A stretch of DNA of 64,000 nt. Origin: Sceloporus undulatus (taxonomy: Eukaryota; Chordata; Lepidosauria; Squamata; Phrynosomatidae). The first letter of the stretch is position 1, and the number at the start of each line of letters is the position of its first letter. The position numbers and the translations under genes are program-made. Below are positions 46,168 through 62,888 of the stretch, piece after piece. The notes under the pieces were generated by a model. It was not told where the DNA came from, did no database searches, and worked only from the letters and a program-made list of their open reading frames with translations. The DNA lies in assembly GCF_019175285.1 (NCBI RefSeq), contig NC_056523.1, positions 295,690,393 through 295,754,392 on the forward strand. The letters are read 5' to 3'.

Positions 46168-46303
46168 CAGTGATTCCCAAATTCTGACCTTTCAGGTGTT
46201 TTGGACCTCAGCTCCTAGAATTGCAGACTACTGGCCAAGATGGCCAAGGCTTTTGGGAGTTGAAGTCCAAAACACCTGGAGGACTAGAGTTTGGGTATCA
46301 CTG
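46168..46303. mobile_element. hAT-type MITE with perfect 8-bp duplication
   Basis: 136-bp fold-back, CAGTGATTCCCAAATTCTGA to GAGTTTGGGTATCACTG. The direct repeat ATCTAGAG flanks it at 46160-46167 and 46304-46311. Same family as 13094-13228 and 54833-54968, and the copy that settles their hAT class. Confidence 0.9.
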
Positions 46304-46424
46304 ATCTAGAGGGTCACAAGCTGCCCACCCCTGGTGTAAAGAAAGAGATACATACTTATCCAGTAGGTTTGCATATATAGACACAGCTGATTTGTTTATT
46401 GATTTATTTTCTTTGTATCCTTTT

Positions 46425-46618
46425 ATTGTTGTTGTGTGCCTTCAATTTGCTTCTGAATTATGATGGCCCTAAGGTGAACCTATCTAGAAGTTTTCTGGGG
46501 CTGAAAGTATGTAACGTGCCCAAGGTCACCCAGTGGGTTTCCATGGCTGTGCAGGGAATTGAACTGTGGTATCCAGAGTCGTAATCCAACACTCAAACTT
46601 CTACAGCACACTAGCTGT
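46425..46618 (-). mobile_element. tRNA-derived SINE, minus orientation, internally shortened
   Basis: TTGTTGTGTGCCTTCAATTT, CCCTAAGGTGAACCTATCTA, then GTCACCCAGTGGGTTTCCAT and AATTGAACTGTGGTATCCAG to CTACAGCACACTAGCTGTC. The CAAGAAAACC middle is missing. Confidence 0.8.
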
Positions 46619-48133
46619 CATTTACATCATAGCTACTGTTTTTTAATTATTTATTTTAAAACTTTTAAGCATGTTAACAGATGCATATAATATATACAGT
46701 ATACATATCAAGTCATCATTAATATTATTTATTCCTATATGTGCCAGTCTGATTTAGTTCCAATATTCCTTTAGTGTTTGAACCCCAAAATATAACCCCC
46801 TCAGGCTTCCTTAAAAACTTTAGGAATCAATAGTGCTGGGGGGGGGGCAGGGAATGTATGTATAGATTCTAGCCATTGCTGTCAAACCATCTTATAGAGT
46901 TCCTAGAGATGAACATGAAAGGGACCATAATGAAGTTTCTTTTTGCATGACCACTGATCAGTAATGCATTATTTGATTTATTTTCTAGAGATGTTGATTA
47001 TTATGAACTTGTGCAGTCCTCATCTACCAAAATGCTTTCCTTATTATGATGGTAATTGCAAGTGATAGAGCAGCAAGCAAGGACTATCAAAAATATTGAT
47101 CTCTAGTGTCATCAGCAACATACAAATGATTTGTGATAGGCCAAAAGTATACAGTTGCCAACTTTGTGGCTTGGGAAGAAATCTATGAAGCATAGAGGAT
47201 AATCTGGTGTATTTTATACAGTATAGAATATATGGTGTAAGAGATAAGACAGAAGGCTAGATGTAAACTATTGGTATAACTATTTAGATAATAGTTGTAT
47301 AGGGTTTTCAGCACAATTTAAATTCAGCTACTCTACACTGGGGTGAATAGGTTGACTATTTGTGCAAACTTTCTCTTCCCTCTCCCCCTGAATAATTTCT
47401 TCCCATCAGAACTCACACTGAAATAATTCATCTAACACAAAGAATCTAGAAGATTTTTCTTCTTCTGTAGCCTTCTTGTGCACCATTTTTACTTGCTCAC
47501 TGCATAAGAATAATGTGTATTAAATTGACTGATGTAATACATTTATCTTCTAGCTTGTGCTGCAGTTTTTATAATACTTAGGTGGAAGGATATGTATGAA
47601 AAGGATTATCTTTTTGTTACAGGAGCAAATTGCAGGTGGAAAGAGGAACTGAGGACCAGATGCACAGGTGTATTAAACATGTAATTTGGCGCTTAATTTT
47701 TTTAAAAACAAAAACAAAAACCTTATTTTAAACTGTTGGGGTAAAAGAAGGAAGGAATTGGATCACAGCATGGGGAAGCAGGAAGATACTAACCCACTGA
47801 AGCATGCATCTGGAATGAGAAGGAAGCTGGGATGGGAGATGCCACCTCTTCCTATCTCAGGTTCACTGAATGTAAGCCAGTCTCCTCTGACTCCCATCAC
47901 CATGTTGTTGCATCATAGTCAAAGGGCTATGTGGTGTGGATAATAAGGAAAGGTAAAGAGAGATGAGTTTATTAAAGGGACTATGGACCATATATCTATC
48001 CCCTTGTGTCTGGGCATCATTGTATACATAACATTTTGCAGTTGTGATCCTAAATACACTTACTATGCTCCCTCAAAAAGAGTGGGACATCTGAGTAGAT
48101 TTTCTGTAATCCAATGCTGTTAAATAACAAGTA
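46619..48133. other. Spacer, nothing recognised
   Basis: AT-rich unique-looking DNA with a G run at about 46840-46847. An 85-codon plus-strand frame at 47686-47943 has no similarity I recognise. Confidence 0.4.
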
Positions 48134-48386
48134 CAGGGCTCCCCCGGGTTACGAAATTAATTCGTTCCGCGGCGCCATTCGTAACCCGAAAAGCATTCGC
48201 AAGCCGAAGCCCCATAGGCGCTAATAGCGAAAGCCGCAATTTGGTGCGAAAAAGCGCCGAAAAGCACCAAAAATTTTTTCGTAACCCGAAATAACCTTCG
48301 TAACCCGGAACAGTTTTTTTTAATGGATTTTTTTCGTAACCCGGAAATTTCGTAACGCGGCGCATTCGTATCCCGGGGTACCAGTG
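48134..48386. mobile_element. Tc1/mariner-type MITE with internal TTCGTAACCC repeats
   Basis: Termini CAGGGCTCCCCCGGGTTACG and the inverse of CACTGGTACCCCGGGATACG, with TA directly outside both (48132-48133 and 48387-48388). TTCGTAACCCG or near variants recur about six times inside. CpG-rich for its surroundings, suggesting a young copy. Confidence 0.8.
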
Positions 48387-49616
48387 TACAGCAAATCTTA
48401 AGCGATCTGTTCCAGTTTGTCAGTACTTTAGCTCAGAGCTTGGAAAACATACTTTTGGGGACTTCAGCTCCCAGAGTCCCCCATCCAGCTTGGTCAGTGT
48501 GAGTTGTAGTCCACCCTAACCCTTTCAAGCTCTGATAGCTGTATTTGGATGTTGAAACTACTGTTACATGCATCCCCCATTGTATGAGGAAGAGGGTGAA
48601 ACTGTGCCTGCAGTGTTACTCCACAATGAACAGTCTGCCATCTATATGTCAGGAATGTACCTTTGCAATAGCCAGCCTACTCTACACATTAATTAGAACT
48701 CTGATCATGAAGTGGAAAGATCACATAGGGAGCCTCCACACGTATAACAGGTTCTTTGCTGCAAATGCTACAAATAGAACATGAAGGGTGGTGGTGGCCA
48801 GTAGGAACACATCCCTGCTCTTGCTTTTATCGTGATGGGGAAAGCATAGGAGTGAATATGCCACAAAGGATATTGTTACACAATCTCTTGCTGCACAAAC
48901 TTCTCTTTACCTATCACTAGAGACTCAGTAGAGGATTGGGCTTCCCATTTGGAAGGAGTTTCTTTTTCTGTATAAAAGGCCAGCCACTACTGCGACACCC
49001 TAGGCTTCCAAGAACTCAGACTTGACTTGATAGTGCTGCTCTAGTCCACATTAGCCATGTCACTGTTTGGGGAAAAAACAGAGGAGAAGTGAAGCAACCT
49101 GAGCCTCAAAGTGCCAGCTGAATAGGTAGCCCATTTCTTTCCTTCGTCAGATTTCCCATGTAGTGGAGGCAAGAGAGGACCAAAGCAATGGAGCCTTGGT
49201 CTCAGTTCACTGGATCAGTTCCTGTGCCACCCTCATTTCCTTATGTGGGGATAGAGTTTCTGATAGGGCCCTCATCCCGAGGATTCTGTGGGCTGGGATT
49301 TCACCTTCCTTGACTTTGGGATTAATAGATTAATATGTGATGTTATTGCTCCTTTGAGTGACTGAAGTGGTGCTCAAATAAGAATCCATCATACAGATGA
49401 AATAACATGATCTGACACCCTTTCTCCAGCCTAACCTTGAAGTCAATCAACTAACCCACATTGGTCAACCTGGATATCCATCTAAAAATTGCAAGGCTGA
49501 AAGCTGAAAAAAACCATCTTCCAAGGACTCAGATGTGCCTAGACAGTGTTGCTCTAGTCTAAATTAAACACAAAAGGGCAGAAGCCATACAGAGTTTCCA
49601 TCTGTAACTCACTTCA
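48387..49616. other. Spacer with a MITE scrap
   Basis: About 48430-48520 is part of the hAT palindrome family (GGGGACTTCAGCTCCCAGAG then CATCCAGCTTGGTCAGTGTG). I looked here for the first SHISAL2B exon and did not find it. Confidence 0.4.
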
Positions 49617-49941
49617 GAGCTTATTGCTCCGCTCAAATAACCTGTTTTACCTCATCTGAATTCAAGCCTAAATTGGGAGGTAGCTGGGTCCTACCACAAG
49701 GATTTTGCCACTGAAGCCACCAGCTGAGTACAGCCCAGCTGAAGCCCAGGTCCCAGGTGAGCTCCGGTGGCCATTTTTCCAAGTCGGAAAGCTCCCGGCT
49801 TCGAAATAAGGCCACTGAAGCTCTCCTGGGACCTGGGCTGCACTCACCCAGTAGCTTTGGTGGTAAAATCCTTGCTGCTTCCCGATTTAGGCTTGAATTC
49901 GCATGAGGTAAACTGGGTTATTTAAGGGGAGCGATAAGCTC
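49617..49941. mobile_element. Fold-back element with 5-bp direct repeat
   Basis: Inverted termini GAGCTTATTGCTCCGCTCAA and the inverse of GAGCTTATCGCTCCCCTTAA. The arms remain alignable over well above 100 bp (GAATTCAAGCCTAAAT, AAGGATTTT, and AGCCCAG in both). CTTCA flanks both sides (49612-49616 and 49942-49946). No coding capacity; class unknown. Confidence 0.78.
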
Positions 49942-51174
49942 CTTCATCTGTCAGGTTCAACTCTCTCTTTTGCTATATTCCAAGACAAAAGGGGAAATGT
50001 GTGAGATGAGATGAAGGAGAAAACGTAGCAGGCAAAAGTAGGATTAACACTCCACCTCTCATCACTTCTTTGCTGGAAATTATGCTTTCATCTCTTGATG
50101 CTTTGCATATATGGAAGTGAAACAAAAAGGAAACCATTAATTCTGGTAGGATTTTAACAGAGTAGTCAGTCAAATGAAATTTGGGGAAGTCATTCATGAT
50201 ATTCAGCAATACAATTACCAAAGAAACGTATTTTAATTTAACTAAAAATATTTATTAACAATGTAAAATGTTTAATATTTTACAAGTAGAGCTACATCTG
50301 GCATGCCCTATAAGCAGTAACACTAAGTTGATGTTCAGACACCATGCTTCAACCTTTAATGGAAACAAAATGGGATAATCTGCTTTAAATCTGTGGATTT
50401 TACTGTTTCCTACACCATTTCTTAAATGCTGAAATCCTTTCTTCCCAAAGTAGAAATAGATACATTTGTGGAGGCTGGGGTTAAAAAGTAAATTAGCTAT
50501 TTCTATGCATTGTACAATATGTAGATATAATTATCTGATATTTACAGGAACAACATATCAATGTTATGTTGCTTGTGAGTTAGAAATTAAGATACTGTAT
50601 TTATGGAGATTCATATAAGCTGAGATACAGAGTGGAAGACTAAATATGAATGAGAGCACAAAAAGCAATAGGAGAGTTTGTGCATGTTCTCTTAAGATAT
50701 TGGCTCTGTTTATTTTAGCTGTTTAGAATTTGAGCATAGGTTTGCTGTTCTAAATAGTTTTCTATGGATTAGGATTGTTTAATAGAATATATTCAAATAG
50801 TTTAACATCATACTAGCAAGAGCTATAGTCATAAGTATTGTACTGTACACAATCAGTGGTGGTTTTTACACTAAATTAAAAAAACCTCTGCATGTTTTAT
50901 TTCATAATTAAAATATTTGCATCTGATAACACAATGGTTTAAAGTGGACATGCAGTATGGCATTAAAAAAAGTTTAAAAATATTTTTAATGTTAAATTGG
51001 ATTCTGGATTTGGTTCTCATCAGCAACAACTGTAAAACTTTCAAAAAGGAGGGAAGAAATATAATTAGGGCAGTGTAGAAAACATACACAATCACTTAGA
51101 GCATTTAGGTTTATCCCGATAAAGGTCAAATTGTATTGGCTGTTAATCATCTGTGCACTTCTGTATTGGGTCAT
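49942..51174 (-). other. RGS7BP: RGS7BP 3' UTR / downstream region, repeat-poor
   Basis: AT-rich DNA without recognised transposons directly after the RGS7BP stop codon on the minus strand, consistent with a 3' UTR. Several inverse AATAAA motifs occur, for example near 50709 and 50253, so the poly(A) site cannot be chosen from sequence alone. Confidence 0.45.
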
Positions 51175-53687
<2,513 letters not shown>

Positions 53688-53737
<50 letters not shown>

Positions 53738-53969
53738 TAATATGTTTTATTTATATACCGCTATTCCAAAGATCATAGCGGTGAACAGCAAGTAAGCTAA
53801 TTAGCAAGTAAGCTAATTTGCCCCCAACAGTCTGGGTACTCATTTTAGCGACCTCGGAAGGATGCAAGCCTGAGTCGAGCTTGGGCCCTTTTGCTGGTCT
53901 TGAACTCGCAACCTTGTGGTTTTGAGTGAATGGCTGCAGTACAGGCATTTAACCACTGCGCCACCAGGG
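53688..53969 (-). mobile_element. tRNA-headed SINE with LINE-type hairpin tail, intact
   Basis: On the minus strand: head CCTGGTGGCGCAGTGGTTAA with the A-box-like TGGCGCAGTGG, B box GGTTGCGAGTTCAAGACC, body as in 43996-44610, then the tail CCGCTAT-GATCTTTGGA-ATAGCGG, GTATATAAATAAAACA and a long (TTA)n. CTTTT flanks both sides (53683-53687 and 53970-53974). It is the uninterrupted form of the SINE at 43996. Confidence 0.9.
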
Positions 53970-54755
53970 CTTTTGTGTTCATACCTTATGTTTTAATTCT
54001 GCTTTTAGATTTTTCTGTAGATTCAAATGATTTTTATTTCTAATGATGCCAGTGAATTTTCATTGTGCTATAAGAAGACTTGAATATATTATAGAAAGGG
54101 AGGACATAAATTTCAATATTTAATAAATAAAAGGCAGTGTATTGTAATGCACGTTATCAAGATATAACAACCAACTGCACTGTTTTCCTTCACTTCTGAT
54201 CTCTAATTATTTTAATTCAATCTTATTAACATGGTGTTTCAATAGATCTTTATAGATAAACCAAGTCTCCTTCAACAAGTAATCATTCTCGAGCAATGCT
54301 TCATGTGGTGATGCCCAACTTGGTATTTTCATACAGGTAATACCAAGGTTTGCAATTTTTGGAAGCCAGAACTGGTAAAAGTGGATTCCCATTGTTGTAA
54401 CCAGATACAACACGGTTATACCAGTGCTGAAACCTCTGAAAGACTCTGGACCTCACAGCTGCTGTACTCATTTTTTGCCTGACTATGAGACACAGCCAGA
54501 TGCTCGGACAGTCTTGCCGACTTCCCATGGCCACATGAGAAGTGGAGTTTCATGGTTTGTTGGGGGTGGTGATATCACTATATCACTATAACATAGGTCC
54601 ACATGTGGAACTACCACGCTACACTGAGCCATGCTGAACTGCAGCTAAATAAGCAACAGTCAGTAGCAATTAACAATTATTAAGTCTAAGTGAAGAATGG
54701 ATGCAAAATGAATTGATAAATATAGAATCCCAGGCCTATAAAATAAATCACAGTA

Positions 54756-55117
54756 CAGTGGGCCCTTTGTATCTGCTGGGGTTTGGTTGCAGGCTGACAT
54801 CATGATGTCCTACTATATACAATGGCATATATCAGTGGTTCCCAAACTTTGGTCTTCCAGGTGTTTTGGACTTCAACTCCCAAAAGCCCCAGCCAGCTTG
54901 GTCAGCTATCAGAAATTCTGGGTTGTGAAGTCCAAAACATCTGGAAGACCAAAGTTTGGGTGCCACTGGCATGTACTGTACAATAGTGGCCCTTATAAAG
55001 AACAGCAAAATCAAGCTTTGCTTTTTGGATTTCTTTCTCTTTTGGGGGGGGGATATTTTCAAGCCATGGCTGGTGGAATCTGTGGGTGCAGAATCCATGG
55101 ATACAGAGGGACGATTG
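54756..55117 (+). mobile_element. Tigger/MER2-like MITE split by a nested hAT MITE
   Basis: CAGTGGGCCCTTTGTATCTG (after TA) to CAGAGGGACGATTG. The inner 54833-54968 is a separate hAT-type MITE. The right flank is AA instead of TA. Confidence 0.75.
54833..54968. mobile_element. hAT-type MITE nested in a Tigger MITE
   Basis: 136-bp fold-back, CAGTGGTTCCCAAACTTTGG to CCAAAGTTTGGGTGCCACTG. Flanks GCATATAT and GCATGTAC look like a decayed 8-bp duplication. Same length as the copy at 46168-46303. Confidence 0.8.
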
Positions 55118-57309
<2,192 letters not shown>

Positions 57310-59660
57310 TACCGGGGGTGGCGGACCTGTTAGGATGGTCCACCCTCGAAGGCTGATGGAACCCAAAAGGTTCCAGGAAGCTTTAGAGGGGTACATGGTT
57401 GGAAGTGACGGCGACTCTGTTGATGCCCTGACTTGTATTTGGAATACCGGTCTCTCTAGGGCTATACACAGTATCGCTCCCAAGCACCCTCTCAGGCCCG
57501 CTTCCAAACGTAAGCCCTGGTATACGGAAGATCTCCGGGCGAGGAAGCGGGAACTGCGACGGCTAGAGTGCCGTTGGCGGAAACACCTTCGCTTAGACGA
57601 CAAGGCTCTCCTAGACCAACTGTTAGAGGACTACGGAGAGGCGATACGAGCAGCTAAGAACTCGTTCTATGGTGCTCGTGTCGCGTCCGCGGAGTCTCGT
57701 CCAGCAGAGTTGTTCAGGGTGGTGAGGGAGCTAACTCAGCTCCCTCCTGCCCCGAACCAGATCCTTGAACCTTCTAAGGCCTGCTGCAACCAATTTAATA
57801 ACTTCTTCGTGGATAAAACCTCTCGGATAAGCGAAGGTCTTAACGCCAACATTCAAGCAGAACCTAGAGTAGAGGCGTCCAGAGCCTCCGTGGACTCCAT
57901 TAAACTGGATCGGTTTGAGTTGGTAAGTACCGATGATGTGGACAAGATCCTCGGAAGTGTTCGGAAGACAACTTGCTCTCTCGATCCCTGTCCCTCATGG
58001 CTAGCGGCCCAGGGGGGACCGGCGGTAACTTTATTGCTACGCCGGATTATTAACACATCTTTGAGGGAAGGGCAATTTCCATCTGAACTAAAATTGGCCA
58101 TAGTAAAACCTTTATTAAAAAAGCCCTCCCTCGACCCCCTGGTACATAACAATTATCGGCCAGTTTCGCTGGGGAAGGTGATTGAGAGGGCGGTTGCAAT
58201 CCAGCTTCAGGCGGTCTTGGATGAAACGGATTATCTGGACCCATTTCAAACTGGCTTCCGGGCGGGTTACGGGGTTGAGACGGCCATGGTCGCCTTGGTC
58301 GATGATCTCCGTCTGGGCATCGACAGGGGAAGCGTGTCCCTGTTGGTGCTCTTGGACATCTCAGCGGCTTTCGATACCATAGACCATGGTATCCTTCTGG
58401 GACGCCTGGCAGAGGTGGGAATCGGGGGCACTGCGCTCCAGTGGTTCCGGTCTTACCTCTCTGGGAGGTCCCAGATGGTGCAGCTGGGAGACGTGTGCTC
58501 CGATGAGAGGGCCCTTATAACTGGGGTCCCTCAAGGAGCCATTCTGTCTCCCATGCTATTTAACATTTACATGAAACCGCTGGGAGAGATCATCCGGAGT
58601 CATGGGGCGCGGGGTTATCAATACGCTGATGACACCCAAATAATTTTCTCTATGTCTCCGACTGATGCAGTGACCGGGGATGGTGTCTCTCCTCTCGTGG
58701 CCTGTCTGGAGTCAGTAATGGGCTGGATGAGGGAAAACCGACTCAAGCTGAATCCAGAGAAAACGGAGGTACTTGTGATAGGTTCCCCTGGTCCAGGAAT
58801 GGCGGTAGTTCCACCTGTCCTGAACGGGGTCACGCTCCCTGTGAAGGACTCTGTGCGCAGTCTGGGGGTGCTTCTTGACTCGTCGCTTCACCTGACTGCT
58901 CAGGTGAATGCGACGGTCAAGAACACCTGTTATCAGCTTCGACTTATTCGCCAGCTGCGCCCATACCTGGCCCAGAGGGACCTTGAAACGGTAGTACATG
59001 CTCTGGTAACCTCGAGATTGGATTTCTGCAACGCACTCTACATGGGGCAACCCTTATACCAAACCCGGAAGCTACAAATGGTACAGAATATGGCAGCCAG
59101 GCTGGTCACTGGAACTTCCAGGGCCAGCCATATTACACCGGTGCTTAAAGATCTGCATTGGCTGCCTATTCGCTTCCGGGCACAATATAAGGTGTTGGTG
59201 ATGACCTATAAAGCCCTAAATGGCTTGGGCCCAGGATACCTGAAGGACCGCCTCTCCCCGTACATTCCGTCCCGCACCCTCAGAATATCTGGGCAGCAAC
59301 TACTTAAGGTGCCAGGGGCTAGGTTGACCTCCACCGTGAGGAAGACATTTTCCATTGCCGCCCCAGCCCTTTGGAACATGCTGCCCACAGAGCTCCGCTC
59401 GGCCACCTCCCTGGCCCAATTTAGAAAGGACCTAAAAACCTTTCTATTTCAGCTTGCATTCCCCGATTAAAGTCCAGTGGGCCTCCCTTCCTCTTCTGTG
59501 GCAAAGAGGACTGGCTAACGGGGTTTTTATTCTGTTTGTATGTAATTGTTTGTAACCCTGATGTATATGTTGTTTGATATTTTGCTGTCAACCGCCCTGA
59601 TCTATGGAAGGGCGGTATAAAAATAAAAAATTTATTATTATTATTATTATTATTTTGTGA
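57310..59660 (+). mobile_element. L2-like LINE with uninterrupted reverse-transcriptase frame, endonuclease missing
   Basis: One frame (57335-59470, 711 codons) covers the linker, the reverse transcriptase and the C-terminal region of a CR1/L2-group non-LTR retrotransposon. Visible motifs are LLKKPSLDPLVHNNYRPVS (about 260-278), DPFQTGFRAGYGVETAM, LLDISAAFDTIDHG (catalytic D341), GVPQGAILSPMLFNIYM, YADD (430-433), MRENRLKLNPEKTEVL, LVTSRLDFCNALYMG and LKTFLFQLAFPD at the end. The apurinic endonuclease that should precede it is absent, so the copy is 5' truncated near 57310. RPVS runs directly into LGKVIER, where relatives usually have NLPF between, a small in-frame loss. The 3' UTR ends with the hairpin CCGCCCT/AGGGCGG (59592-59615) and (TTA)n. 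The open frame implies recent insertion; it is not a host gene. Confidence 0.93.
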
Positions 59661-59959
59661 AGAAAATAACGCAACAAGGAGTGACACCTTAGAGGGGCTA
59701 TATTATTATTAATCATTTTGAAGGGGTAAATGGAAATGTTTTATTCACAAAGAGCTTATTGCTATATTGCTGGGGCCTTCACAGTTAGAAATTACAAGAC
59801 CATGAAAAATACTGCGAGATTTTTTATTTCAACACTGGCTGGACAATATGTGGGGAGTTGCTCTTTGAGTAAGGCTGACTTGCAGAATCTAAAGAGCTGG
59901 GGGAATTGGGGAAAAAAGAGACATGTTTGCTACAGTTTTGTCTTCTTTTATTTCATCAA

Positions 59960-60235
59960 TAACTCAGGGGCTGTACATACAGCCCTGAACGGGTGGCCTC
60001 CAGCCGCCCCTTCCCTAGCTGGATCAGGGCTACGGCAGTCAGTTGATCTGGCCTATCCACGGCGCTGGAGGAGTGCCATGATGCCGCCCTCCATGTGGAG
60101 TGGCATGCGGCATCATGGCACCCTGGGGGCAGAGTCAGGGTGTGCATCATGGAGATGCTACGCCCCAACTCCATCCCTCAGCCAGCCCAAAGTGCCGATC
60201 TGGACAGGGCCTCAGCTACAATCATATGTGGTCTA
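59960..60235. repeat. GC-rich repeat patch of unknown class
   Basis: GGCTGTACATACAGCCCTGA, GGATCAGGGCTACGGCAGTC, then GATCTGGACAGGGCCTCAGC. Shows internal inverted similarity (CATGATGCCGCCCTCCATG and GCATGCGGCATCATGG). Probably a non-autonomous DNA element related to about 56270-56530. Confidence 0.45.
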
Positions 60236-60304
60236 TCATCCAATCAATTAGCATGTTGAGTCTCATCTCTTTAAGATGAGTATACTATTACAGGAATATA
60301 ATGT

Positions 60305-60540
60305 AAGTGCTTTGAGTGTTGGACTATGACTGGAGACCAGGGTTAGATTCCCAGCTCGGCCATGAAATCCATTGGTTGACCTCGGGCATGTCATATGCTC
60401 TCAGCCTCAGGGGAAGTCAGTGGCAGACCTTCTCTGAACAAATCTTGCCATGATAGAAAATTCCATGATAGGGTTGCCTTAGGGTTACCATAGGTTGGGA
60501 ACAACTTGAAGGCACATAACAACAACAAATGTAAATGCAA
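60305..60540 (+). mobile_element. tRNA-derived SINE
   Basis: AGTGCTTTGAGTGTTGGACT, CCAGGGTTAGATTCCCAGCT, GAACAAATCTTGCCATGATA, and TTAGGGTTACCATAGGTTGG then AACAACTTGAAGGCACATAA and (CAA)n. Nearly full length. Confidence 0.85.
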
Positions 60541-62888
60541 TTTTTATGATGCTTGGTTAACTGTCTTCTTGTTCTTCTTTCTTTCTTTTGCTCTGGTGGC
60601 TGTATTGATTTGTTGTTATGGTGGAATCAGACTTATGGATGTGATCCCTATGTAGTTATGATTGTGGCACTATTGCATGCTTTAAAGTAGAATTATGAAA
60701 TCAGAACACATTGTTTAACCAGTGCATTCTTTCACTGCTCCCTTATTCCTAATGTAAAGAATAAAAAACTCTGGGTCAGAATCCTGTTGGGTCTTAAAGA
60801 CTTTGTAGATGGACCTATGTCTGCAGGAATTAGAATTTTGAAGTTGTGTAACATTTATGTGCCTTGTGCACAAATGAACATTGCATACCACTGTGCACCA
60901 GATGCTCTTGCTGGTGTCCTGTTACATACCTTCGTAATTTAGTGAAGAGGTTTCTTAGCACCTGTACTATGTAGCTAGGTAGATGTAAAATTGCATAAAA
61001 TAACAGATCATATAGAACTGTGGTGCTTAATTTTTACAAATTCTCTTCCTTGTCTAAAATATAAAATTAAGAGTGATGCTAGCAAAGCTTTCTTCTTTAT
61101 GCAACACACAAAATACAAATTGTGCAATGGATTTCAATTTCTGAGGCTATTGTAGTGTGCCTGGCCCATAAAGTTAGGTGCAGCACAGCATTTATTTTGG
61201 TGTGTCCTCGGTGTACCGTATCTAGATCATTTTGAATTTCCATCAGAGAAGCACTGTAGCACAGCCTGTCCCTGATGCACGCACACAGTTTTTCCCGATG
61301 GGCACATTTCTTTCTTTTCTTCTTGAAAGTACCTGCTTGGTGATATTTCTGCAAGCGTACATCACATTGATTTTTGTGGTTCTTTTAAGCAAAATGTTAT
61401 GCTTTAGGAAGCATTTGTCTAATAGGTGAGGTATCTTGCTCATATTAACACTAATAGTTTGAGTCAAAAAGGGTAAAATGAAAAAGTGATGGGCTCCTTC
61501 TTCCAGATTCACAAAGAAAAAGCAGAAGAAGGAAAGGACTTACATGGGTAATTTAAAAGCTCCCCTTGCTCAAGGACTCCTTCTAATTGAATTAGTATTG
61601 CAGATTTAAGCCTAATAGACAGCTGAGCATACAGCTGCAGAACAATGAATCCTTTCAGACATCTTTGGTGCCAGTTGTACACCCACAAAACAATAAATAC
61701 TGGTGTCCTGCTGTCCATCAGCAATTTCCACTTGAGAAGGACTTGATGCCTCCAGGAACTTGTTCCACATTTTCAGTGTGGCAGGATGTATATGAAGGGG
61801 TTCTGCAGTGGCATCTGTGTACGGAGAGCTAAATGCCTCATATATACCCTACCTTCATAATAAGACTACTGACAAACTATCTTTAAAAAGTACCCAAAGC
61901 TTTCTTGGCAATTGCTTCCTTTTTTGATTGTCAGTATTGATCACCAGATTACTTTTCTTTCCATGCTTGTTTGCTTTTAAAACAAGCATAGGAATGTGGC
62001 TTTAGAACATGGGAAGAGCCAAAGACGTACATGAGTTGTATGAGCAACTAGTTTTTCAAAGATTGCTGAACGATCAACTCCTATTGCTTCCATTCAGAAT
62101 TCCAATGAGCAATTCTGTGAGCTGTAGTTCAAACTCTCTATAGAGTAGAAGGCCTTACACAGACACTCAGAAGGAAGCTTACTTTGAAATATTTTAGGCT
62201 TTGAATGACAGATACCAGACTCGTTATGTAACACTGTGTGTGTGTGTGTGTATGCTCATGCACATGTCTGCTTAGGATATCCAAGATGCCCAGAAACAGC
62301 TTAAGTCATTCTTATGTTTCTAATTTTAAAAATGTAATGCCTTTGTTCAATTAATTCATCCTAAATTTTAAAAGGTATATTATTATATAATATTATACAG
62401 TATATCATTATCTATTATATATAGCCAAGAAATATGTTATATATAGTCTAGAGATCAGAAGACTAGGACCCAAAAGAACCTGAAGTGTAAAGATATATAA
62501 ATATATATGTAAAAAGCAGGCACAACAGGTCACCCTAAAGGCTTGATGAATGAGGAGGGAAATGGTGGCTATTTTATCAGGGGGAGGGGGAGTAAAGGCA
62601 AGAGGTAAGGTGCAGCATTAACTCGTATCAAAAAAAGATCCATCCCTTTCTCTCAGTAAAGTGGTGAAAGGTGTGAGCTTATTTAGTTCTAGGAGAACCT
62701 AAAAGAAGCACCAACCCCCTCTACTCTCTTGACACTCCTTTGAGGGGAACTGCCCAAGATTTGCAGCTGCTGCTATTTTTCCACCCAGGCATTAAAAAAG
62801 GCCAGAGGTGACATTGTGGCAGAGAGAGTGCTTCTTTTAGGTTCTCCCATGACAGAGCTAAAGTTAAAAAAATGTACAGTTAAAAAGC
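60541..62888. other. RGS7BP intron, mostly unique
   Basis: No gene or complete repeat recognised. (GT)n at about 62236-62252; an AT-rich run with TATATATA motifs at about 62375-62510. Confidence 0.4.

Noticed and set aside
49633-49815. Candidate first exon of SHISAL2B
   Set aside because: The frame lies in one arm of the fold-back element and lacks the shisa-type cysteine pattern.
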